Source: Kitasatospora sp. Root107
GTDB taxonomy: Bacteria; Actinomycetota; Actinomycetes; Streptomycetales; Streptomycetaceae
Length of the DNA: 55,712 nucleotides
Assembly: GCF_001424875.1 (NCBI RefSeq)
Contig: NZ_LMCT01000034.1
Location: forward strand, 5,417-61,128
Reading direction: 5' to 3'
Shown in pieces: positions 35,810-42,268 of the stretch. Below the pieces are notes generated by a model. That model worked only from the letters and a program-made list of their open reading frames with translations, did not search any database and was not told where the DNA came from. Numbering within the stretch: position 1 is the first letter of the stretch; every line of letters begins with the position of its first letter. A program made the position numbers and the translations under genes.

Positions 35810-37491
35810 TTGCGCAACCCCAAGGAGACCAGGTCGAGCCGGCCGACGAAGGCGGTGTGCCCGTACGCCCCGGTGACGTTCGGCCCGATCAGGATGGCGG
35901 CCTTGTCCCAGAGGAAGGGCACCACGGGTGCGTCCTTCATGATCCGCTTGGCCAGTTCGCCGTACGCCGCCTGCGCGGCGGCGGGGTCGCCCATCGCGCT
36001 GATCTCGTCCAGGCGCTTGTTGACCTCGGCGGAGTCGTACTGGGCGCGGTTGTTGTTGCCCTCACTGGTGATCTGCCGGCCGTCGAACAGGATCGGCAGG
36101 TAGGTCGAGGCACCCGGCCAGTCCGGGGTCCAGCCGTCGATCACCAGGTCGTGCTGGCGGGCCGGGCTGCCCACGGTGGAGTAGAACGCCGAGGAGCTGA
36201 TCTCGTTGATCTTCACGGTGATCCCGGCCCGGGCCAGCGAGGCCTGCACCGCCTCGCCCTGCGCCTTGCCGCCCGCCGTGGCCGGGGTGTCGAGGGTGAG
36301 CACCACTCCGGAGGCGTGCCCGGCCTCGGCCAGCAGTGCCTTGGCCTTCGCCGGATCGCCCTTGCCGTCCTGGCTCGGGTACGGGTCCTCGGCGGCGTGA
36401 CCGGGCAGGTTGGGCGGCAGCAGGGTGGTGGCCAGGTCGCCCGCGATCGGGCCACCCCGGGTGGTGCGCAGGGCGTCCCTGTCCAGCGCGTACGCGATGG
36501 CCTGCCGGACCCGGAGGTCGTCCAGCGGCTGGTGCTTGGTGTTCATGCTGAGGAACCGGGTGTTGATCGACTCCCCGGTGACCAGCCGCTGCTTGAGCTG
36601 AGGGTCGTTCAGCACCCGGCCGACCGAGGCCGGACCGATCGGCTCCAGCCCGACCGCGTCCGCGTCCGGGCCCTGACCGGCGATCAGCCGCTGGTCCAGC
36701 ACGGCCGGGTCGAGGTTGAGGTCGATCACCACCTGGTCGGGCAGGCCCTTGCGGACGGTGTCGGTGGCCGGATCCCAGGAGGTGTTGCGGACCAGGGTGA
36801 GCTGCTTCTTGGGTTCGAACTTGTCGATCTTGTACGGGCCGGAGGAGAACGGGCGGTTGTCGTAGCCGACGCCGGTGTCCTTGTCCTGCGGTACCGGGGC
36901 GAACATCGGCAGCGACACGGCCGAACCGAAGTCGGACACCGGGCGGTTGAGCTTGAAGACAATGGTCCGGTCGTCCGGCGCCTCGATCGAGGCCAGCCCG
37001 GCCGGGTTCTGGTACGGGCCCTTGTACGCCTCGCCGCCGGCCAGCCAGAGCCGGGCGTACGGCGGGCCCTCGGGCAGCTCGGCGGCGAAGGTCCGCTCGA
37101 CCCCGTACTTGACGTCCTTGCTGGTGACGGGCCGTCCGTCCTCGTACTTCACACCCTCCTTGAGGGTGAAGGTCCAGGTCTTCGCCCCGTCGCTGGGGCG
37201 GCCGGTGTCGGTCGCCAGGTCCGGCACGATCTTGCCGCCGGCCTGGCCGGGGGCGGGCGCGAAGGTCGTCAGCGTCCGGTAGATCAGCCGGCCGACGTCC
37301 TGACTGGACGTCACGTACGCGCGGGCCGGGTCGAGGTGCTCCAGGTCGATGCTCGACAGCACGTGCAGCGTGCCGCCGCGCACCGCTGCGGTATCCCCGG
37401 CGGGGCCGGTGCCGTTCGAGGCCGTACAGGCCGCCGTCGACAGCAGCCCGAGTGCCGCACCCAAGGCCAGGCGAGCCCTTTTTGTTCTCAT
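35806..37491 (-). CDS. Peptide ABC transporter substrate-binding lipoprotein (DppA/OppA, SBP family 5)
   Basis: A 561-aa extracellular solute-binding protein of family 5. The N-terminus MRTKRARLALGAALGLLSTAAC is a lipoprotein signal with a loose lipobox. Family blocks include LTTFAPAPGQ, DGAKTWTFTLKEGVKYEDG, SSGPYKIDKFEPKKQLTLVRN and VDGWTPDWPG-like text near the end. I chose ATG 37491, which has TAGGAG 8 bases upstream; GTG 37500 would overlap that site. First gene of the importer operon, divergent from lysR, with a 14-bp palindrome right before its Shine-Dalgarno sequence. Confidence 0.9.
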   Translation of the reverse strand: MRTKRARLALGAALGLLSTAACTASNGTGPAGDTAAVRGGTLHVLSSIDLEHLDPARAYVTSSQDVGRLIYRTLTTFAPAPGQAGGKIVPDLATDTGRPSDGAKTWTFTLKEGVKYEDGRPVTSKDVKYGVERTFAAELPEGPPYARLWLAGGEAYKGPYQNPAGLASIEAPDDRTIVFKLNRPVSDFGSAVSLPMFAPVPQDKDTGVGYDNRPFSSGPYKIDKFEPKKQLTLVRNTSWDPATDTVRKGLPDQVVIDLNLDPAVLDQRLIAGQGPDADAVGLEPIGPASVGRVLNDPQLKQRLVTGESINTRFLSMNTKHQPLDDLRVRQAIAYALDRDALRTTRGGPIAGDLATTLLPPNLPGHAAEDPYPSQDGKGDPAKAKALLAEAGHASGVVLTLDTPATAGGKAQGEAVQASLARAGITVKINEISSSAFYSTVGSPARQHDLVIDGWTPDWPGASTYLPILFDGRQITSEGNNNRAQYDSAEVNKRLDEISAMGDPAAAQAAYGELAKRIMKDAPVVPFLWDKAAILIGPNVTGAYGHTAFVGRLDLVSLGLRK

Positions 37492-37504
37492 TGTCGCCAC
37501 TCCT

Positions 37505-37528
37505 ATGTCATATGACATTTCACATGTG
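37505..37528. promoter_or_regulatory. Palindromes at the peptide-importer promoter
   Basis: Two perfect palindromes: ATGTCATATGACAT (37505-37518) and CACATGTG (37521-37528). On the minus strand TTGTCC and TATGAC, 16 bases apart, could be a promoter, and the long palindrome would cover its -10. Likely repressor site for the operon; binding protein unknown. Confidence 0.5.
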
Positions 37529-37571
37529 GGACAAGATTGGGGGCTGGCAGACCCTTCCGGGAGCTCTCACC

Positions 37572-37596
37572 GCTCCATAACATCTCGTTATGGAGC
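37572..37596. promoter_or_regulatory. 10-bp perfect inverted repeat over the lysR start codon
   Basis: GCTCCATAAC and its exact complement GTTATGGAGC are separated by 5 bases; the ATG of lysR lies in the right arm. The core contains T-N11-A (TAAC...GTTA), the LysR-box layout. It may be an autoregulatory operator or a hairpin that hides the start codon. No Shine-Dalgarno precedes the ATG. Confidence 0.6.
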
Positions 37597-38561
37597 TCGA
37601 ACTACGCCACCTGCGGATCATCTGCGCCATCGCCGAGTCCGGGAGTCTCAGCCGGGCCGCCGCCGCCCTGCGCCTCAGCCAGCCGGGGCTCAGCGCCCAG
37701 CTGCGCCGGATCGAGACCATGCTCGGCGGCCCGCTCTTCGACCGCCGGCCCTCGGGGGCCGTGCCGACGGCCTTCGGCGAGGTGGTACTGGCCCGGGCTC
37801 GCGCTGTGCTGCCCACCATCGACGACCTGGTCAGCGCCTCCGCGCTCGCCGCCCGTGCCGGCGCGCCCGTGCCGCAGCTCAGGCTCGGCTCCGTCAATGC
37901 CCCGCTGCTGGGCGGGCTGATCACCGCCCTGAAGATCCATCACCCCGCCGCCCGGATCGTCTCCCGGGGCCACGGCTCGTCCCCGCCGCTGGTCGACGAC
38001 ATCGCCAACGGCCGCCTCGATGCCGCCGTGGTCGGCGACAGCCCTGGCTACGAACTGGCCCCCTGCTCCGCCGTCAACCTCCACCCGATCGCCACCGAGC
38101 CGCTCTTCGTCGCCCTGCCCGCCGACCACCGGCTGGCCGAGCAGGCGGAGGTCACACTGGGCGAGCTCTCCGACGAGGACTGGGCCTCCCCGCGCCCCGA
38201 CGACGACCGGATCCGTGAGTACTGGTCCACCACCCTGCTGGCGACCGGGCACCGGATGCGCACCGTCCACGAGGTGGAGGGGCGGCTGCTGCTCGAACTG
38301 GTCCGCGGCGGCCACGCGGTGAGCCTGTGTCAGGCCACCTTCGAGGAACTGCCGGGCATCGCGGTCCGCCCCATCGCCGGTGACCCGCTCTGGTACCGGC
38401 ACCTGCTCGCCTGGCACTCAGCCGGCCCGCTGGCCCATCTGGGCCCGGAGCTGATTCACCACGTCGCCGAGGCCCAGCGGACCGCCGCCGCCCGCAGCCC
38501 GGCCTACCAGCGCTGGCTGCGCAGCCACCGGGCCGAGCCGCCTGCTCGCTCCGTTGGGTAG
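37590..38561 (+). CDS. LysR-family transcriptional regulator
   Basis: A 323-aa LysR regulator. The N-terminal winged helix-turn-helix is clear (LRHLRIICAIAESGSLSRAA, LSQPGLSAQLRRIE, LGGPLFDR), followed by the two-lobed effector domain. It is divergent from the peptide importer operon, the usual layout for a LysR and its target, so it probably controls peptide uptake. No ribosome-binding site is visible before ATG 37590 and the codon lies in a dyad, so translation may be leaderless or structured. The last coding bases (38497-38529) are exactly repeated at 45805-45837. Confidence 0.9.
   Translation: MELELRHLRIICAIAESGSLSRAAAALRLSQPGLSAQLRRIETMLGGPLFDRRPSGAVPTAFGEVVLARARAVLPTIDDLVSASALAARAGAPVPQLRLGSVNAPLLGGLITALKIHHPAARIVSRGHGSSPPLVDDIANGRLDAAVVGDSPGYELAPCSAVNLHPIATEPLFVALPADHRLAEQAEVTLGELSDEDWASPRPDDDRIREYWSTTLLATGHRMRTVHEVEGRLLLELVRGGHAVSLCQATFEELPGIAVRPIAGDPLWYRHLLAWHSAGPLAHLGPELIHHVAEAQRTAAARSPAYQRWLRSHRAEPPARSVG
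38497..38529. repeat. 33-bp direct repeat, left copy (3' end of lysR)
   Basis: These 33 bases, coding for PAYQRWLRSH near the LysR C-terminus, occur again without a mismatch and in the same direction at 45805-45837. The bases on both sides differ between copies. Confidence 0.9.
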
Positions 38562-38571
38562 GAGAACACTC

Positions 38572-38585
38572 TGTTAACGCTCACA
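38572..38585. promoter_or_regulatory. LacI-type operator-like site upstream of the EEP-jacalin gene
   Basis: TGTTAACGCTCACA is an imperfect palindrome that shares TGTTA-CGCT-ACA with the perfect site at 42213-42230. It suggests the same LacI-family regulator. Inference. Confidence 0.4.
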
Positions 38586-38660
38586 TAATCTTTGCCCGAT
38601 CGGCTCGCGATCGACGATGAATGCGCAGGTCAGAGGCCTGATGGCAGCTCAAGGGCGGTG

Positions 38661-38689
38661 TTGACGTGCTCAGTTGGCGCCCATAGCCT
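38661..38689 (+). promoter_or_regulatory. Sigma-70-type promoter of the EEP-jacalin gene
   Basis: TTGACG at 38661-38666 and TAGCCT at 38684-38689 are 17 bases apart, about 50 bp before the gene. A 12-bp palindrome CTCCGATCGGAG (38721-38732) overlaps the Shine-Dalgarno sequence. Confidence 0.5.
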
Positions 38690-38737
38690 CCCGGTGGCCG
38701 GTTCCCCGCCCGCCCCGCGCCTCCGATCGGAGCACCG

Positions 38738-40087
38738 ATGTCATCGCCCCGCCGCACGCTCGCCTGCACCCTGCTCGCTGCCACACTCGGCCTCGCCGCC
38801 GCCCCGGCCGCACGTGCCGAGACCGCTCCCGCTCCTGCCTCCGGGTCCTTCTCGGTGCTGACCTACAACGTCGCCGGGCTGCCCGAGGTGCTGTCCAGTG
38901 CGTCCAGTGACCGGGCCGGCAGCACCACCGCGATCGGCCAACGCCTCGGCCCGTACGCGATCGTGAACGTGCAGGAGGACTTCAACTACCACGCCGCGCT
39001 GTACGCCGCCGACACCAGCCACCCCTACCGGACCCCGACCAGCGGCGGGGCGGGCATCGGCAGCGGCCTCAACACGCTATCCCAACTCCCGTATGACACC
39101 GATGACTTCGAGCGGGTGAAGTGGGACAACTGCTACATCGGCTCAGGCGACTGCCTCACCCCCAAGGGCTTCAGCTTCCTCCGGGCCCGCCTTGCCGAGG
39201 GTGCCTACCTGGACGTCTACAACCTGCACACCGACGCCGGTACCGACAGCGGCGACCTCGCCGCCCGGGCCGCCAACCTGGCCCAACTCTCCTCCTTCGT
39301 GCGGAGTCACTCGGCCGGGAACGCCGTCCTGGTGATGGGCGACACCAACACCCGATACACCCGGGCCGACGACACCATCGGCGCCTTCGTCGCAGAGAAT
39401 CAACTCACCGATTCCTGGGTCCAGTTGGAGCGTGGCGGGATCGCTCCCGCACCCGGCGCCCCGGCGCTGCTGTGCGACGAGAAGGCGGTCACCGACACCT
39501 GCGAGGTGGTCGACAAGGTGCTCTACCGGGGCAGCAGGCAGGTCTCGCTCGCCGCGACCTCGTACACCAACAAGCACGCCGACTTCGTGAACGCCGAGGG
39601 CGCGATGCTCTCCGACCACTTCCCGATCGCGGTTGGCCTGAGCTGGAGCGAGAACCCGGACTACCGCGGCTCCGAGCAGTTCGGCGGCCCGCACGGCGAC
39701 TACTTCAACGACGTGGTGAGCATCGCGCCCGCCGCCCGGGTCAGCACCCTCCGCCTGCGTGGCGGCTCCCGCCTTGACCAGGTCGGCCTCACGCTCGTCG
39801 GCGGCAGCACGCTCACGCACGGCGGTACCGGGGGTACGGGTACTGAACTCACCCTCGGCAGCGGTGAGTTCCTGAGCTCCGTCGAGTTCTGCCAGGGCTC
39901 GTACAGCGGGCACACCCGGATCTTCCGCGCGAAGTTCACCACCAACCTGGGCCGGACGCTCGCCTCAGGGAGCTCGACCTCCGACTGTGTCACCCGTACG
40001 GCACCCGCCGGCTGGCAGATCGCCGGATTCACCGGCCGGGCCGGTGGCGAGGTGGACAAGCTCGGGCTGATCTACACCCAGCGCTGA
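38738..40087 (+). CDS. Secreted EEP-fold phosphodiesterase/sphingomyelinase-like with jacalin-like lectin domain
   Basis: A 449-aa exported protein: Sec signal peptide ending near ARA (residue 27), then an endonuclease/exonuclease/phosphatase domain with TYNVAGLP 42-49, VQEDFNYH, GDTN 201-204 and SDHFP from 292, in the manner of secreted sphingomyelinases. The last 130 residues (GGPHGDYFNDV, LRGGSRLDQVGLTL, GFTGRAGGEVDKLGLIY) form a jacalin-type sugar-binding domain. The likely substrate is a phosphodiester in lipids or nucleic acid near glycan surfaces. Preceded by a promoter and a LacI-like site; 38 bp before the PAP2 gene. Confidence 0.83.
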   Translation: MSSPRRTLACTLLAATLGLAAAPAARAETAPAPASGSFSVLTYNVAGLPEVLSSASSDRAGSTTAIGQRLGPYAIVNVQEDFNYHAALYAADTSHPYRTPTSGGAGIGSGLNTLSQLPYDTDDFERVKWDNCYIGSGDCLTPKGFSFLRARLAEGAYLDVYNLHTDAGTDSGDLAARAANLAQLSSFVRSHSAGNAVLVMGDTNTRYTRADDTIGAFVAENQLTDSWVQLERGGIAPAPGAPALLCDEKAVTDTCEVVDKVLYRGSRQVSLAATSYTNKHADFVNAEGAMLSDHFPIAVGLSWSENPDYRGSEQFGGPHGDYFNDVVSIAPAARVSTLRLRGGSRLDQVGLTLVGGSTLTHGGTGGTGTELTLGSGEFLSSVEFCQGSYSGHTRIFRAKFTTNLGRTLASGSSTSDCVTRTAPAGWQIAGFTGRAGGEVDKLGLIYTQR

Positions 40088-40125
40088 CGCTCCCTCAACT
40101 TCCTGCCACACCACGAGAAACGACC

Positions 40126-42039
40126 ATGACGAATCTGAACACCATGGACCGGCGCGGCTTCCTGCGCACCTCGGCGGGCACCTCCGCCGCCCTGCTCGCC
40201 GCTCCCACCGCCTTCGGCTGGCTGGCCAACCCGCAGAAGGCGTCCGCCGCTACGGCGCCCGCGTTCGTGGACGCGTACACGACGAACACGATGGCCGACC
40301 TCACCCCGTCCGGCAACGCGGCCGTCCGCATCCTCGGCGGGATGAGCCAGGTCTGGCAGACCGGGAAGGCCTGGAACACCGGCACCCCGCTGATGCCCGA
40401 CCTGCTGCGGGCCAACCTGCGGTACTGCGCCCGGGTCACCGCGGAGCGTACCGACGCCCAGGCGCGCGAGGCGTTCCTGATCGACCGTCAGCACCAGAGC
40501 TACTCCGTCATCGCCGGGCTCGGCCCGCTCGCGGAGTTGTACCGGAGCGGCGCCAAGGCCGTCACCGGCATCACCGAAGCACCCGACGGGACCCCGGCGG
40601 GCACCGTCAGTGACACCCTCCCGGCCGGGGCACCGCCCGGTTCCGCACTCGGCGCGGGCTCGGTCGACTCCGAACTCGGCCAGGTGGTCCGGCTGGTGAA
40701 CGCGGTGCGCGGCCCATCCGCCTCGGGCAACCCCGGCAAGTACGCCTACCAGTACCCGCGCCCCTGGCGGATGACCGAGGACAGCGCCGTCGTGGAGACG
40801 GGTGCCACGGACGGCTTCGGCTTCCCCGTGTACCGCTCCGAGGTGATCGTCGCCCCGCAGCTGCTCCGCCAGCGCAACCTCTCGCCGACGGACGACGGCG
40901 GCTACCCGAGCGGTCACACCAACGCGCTCCACCTGGCCGCGCTCGCGCTCGCCTACGCGGTGCCGGAGCGCTTCCAGGAGCTGGTCACCCGGGCCTTCGA
41001 GTCGAGCCACACCCGGATCGTCTCGGGCATGCACTCCCCGGTGGACGTGATCGGCGGCCGGGTGCTGGCCACCGCGCTGGCCGCCGCCGCGCTCGCCGAT
41101 CCGGCCAACGCCGCGCTCAAGACGGCCGCCCGCGCCCAGGCGGCGGCCTGGTTCCAGGCCCGGACCGGCTGCACCGCCGACACCCTGTACGCCTACGCCC
41201 ACTCGGCCGCCCCTGACCGCGACCCGTACGCCGACCGGGAGGCCAACGGCGAGGCGGTCCGGTCCCGGCTCACGTACGTGCTGCCGCGCCGGGGACGCGC
41301 GGTGCCGATGACCGTGCCGAAGGGCGCCGAGGTGCTGTTGGAGACCCGGCTGCCGTATCTCGACGCTGCCCAGCGCCGCGAGGTGCTGCGCACTACGGCG
41401 CTGCCGTCGGGCTACGTCCTGCTGGACGGCCCCGAGTCGTGGGGGCGGCTGAACCTGTTCGCCGCCGCCGATGGTTACGGTGCCTTCGACAGCGATGTGA
41501 GCGTCCAACTCGACGCGGGCAAGGGCGGGTTCGCGGCGGCCGACAGCTGGCGCAACGACATCGACGGCCCCGGCGGCCTGACCAAGCTGGGCACCGGCTC
41601 GCTCACCCTCACCGGCACCAACCGGTACACGGGCGCGACGGTCGTCCGGGAGGGTCTGCTGACGGCGGCCTCGCGTGACGCGCTCGGCCGGGGTGACATG
41701 CAACTGCGCGGCGGCACCCTGAGGTTGGACCAGGCGAGGGGTTCGGTGCGGGTGCGGGGCGACTACCTGCAGGCGGCCGGCGGCACGCTTTCGGTGACGC
41801 TCCGTCAGGACCGTGACCCGGCCCTGCGGGTGGCCGGGCGGGCGGTCCTGGAGACCGGCAGCACGCTCGTCCTGCGGCTCGGCGGTTGGGCCCCGGAGCG
41901 GGACGAGTGGACGGTGCCGGTCCTCGAAAGCCGGTCTCTCCGTGGCGAGTTCGCCGCCGTGGTGGTCGAGGCGGAGGGCTACCGGGCCACGCCGCTGCAC
42001 ACCCACCACGGCCTCGCCGTCCGCCTCACCCGCTGCTGA
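40126..42039 (+). CDS. Tat-exported PAP2 phosphatase with autotransporter-type beta-strand repeat
   Basis: A 637-aa protein. MDRRGFLRTSAG with a following hydrophobic run is a Tat signal. The vanadium-haloperoxidase/PAP2 motifs are complete: KYAYQYPRP, PSGH 261-264, and RIVSGMHSPVD. The C-terminal 200 residues hold one PATR-like strand repeat (GGLTKLGTGSLTLTGTNRYTG, VVREGLL) and a beta-helix-like tail. It should remove phosphate from a small or lipid substrate outside the cell. PATR repeats are better known from Gram-negative autotransporters. ATG 40126 or 40144 may be the start. Follows the EEP gene by 38 bp; a hairpin terminator lies after its stop. Confidence 0.83.
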   Translation: MTNLNTMDRRGFLRTSAGTSAALLAAPTAFGWLANPQKASAATAPAFVDAYTTNTMADLTPSGNAAVRILGGMSQVWQTGKAWNTGTPLMPDLLRANLRYCARVTAERTDAQAREAFLIDRQHQSYSVIAGLGPLAELYRSGAKAVTGITEAPDGTPAGTVSDTLPAGAPPGSALGAGSVDSELGQVVRLVNAVRGPSASGNPGKYAYQYPRPWRMTEDSAVVETGATDGFGFPVYRSEVIVAPQLLRQRNLSPTDDGGYPSGHTNALHLAALALAYAVPERFQELVTRAFESSHTRIVSGMHSPVDVIGGRVLATALAAAALADPANAALKTAARAQAAAWFQARTGCTADTLYAYAHSAAPDRDPYADREANGEAVRSRLTYVLPRRGRAVPMTVPKGAEVLLETRLPYLDAAQRREVLRTTALPSGYVLLDGPESWGRLNLFAAADGYGAFDSDVSVQLDAGKGGFAAADSWRNDIDGPGGLTKLGTGSLTLTGTNRYTGATVVREGLLTAASRDALGRGDMQLRGGTLRLDQARGSVRVRGDYLQAAGGTLSVTLRQDRDPALRVAGRAVLETGSTLVLRLGGWAPERDEWTVPVLESRSLRGEFAAVVVEAEGYRATPLHTHHGLAVRLTRC

Positions 42040-42043
42040 CCGG

Positions 42044-42067
42044 GCCGGTCGGCTCCGGCCGACCGGC
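42044..42067. terminator. Hairpin terminator after the PAP2 gene
   Basis: A perfect 9-bp stem (GCCGGTCGG / CCGACCGGC) with a 6-base loop begins 5 bases after the stop codon. There is no T-run, as is common in actinomycetes. Confidence 0.6.
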
Positions 42068-42114
42068 GCTCGGTGGGTCCTTCTGTGAACTCTGACGGTC
42101 ACGTGTCAGAAACC

Positions 42115-42144
42115 TTGACGTGATCCGGCGGCTGACTCCATAGT
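42115..42144 (+). promoter_or_regulatory. Putative promoter of the alpha-galactosidase gene
   Basis: TTGACG (42115-42120) and CATAGT (42139-42144) are 18 bases apart. A short inverted repeat TCTGAC-N8-GTCAGA at 42091-42110 lies just upstream. The operator at 42213 would be downstream of the start point. Confidence 0.4.
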
Positions 42145-42212
42145 GATGGCCACTGCGCCGCTCGCTGCGTGCGCCACTTCCCCGATGGCATCCGTCGGTG
42201 GTCGCGAAGTGA

Positions 42213-42230
42213 ATTGTTAGCGCTAACAAT
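42213..42230. promoter_or_regulatory. Perfect 18-bp LacI-type operator
   Basis: ATTGTTAGCGCTAACAAT is a perfect palindrome with the central CG and TGTTAGCGCTAACA core known for LacI-family repressors of sugar genes in actinomycetes. It stands about 40 bp before the GH27 gene. No LacI gene is in the window. Confidence 0.75.
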
Positions 42231-42268
42231 CGGTCATCGCCAGTGCCGGACAGCTCGGAAGGTCCCCC

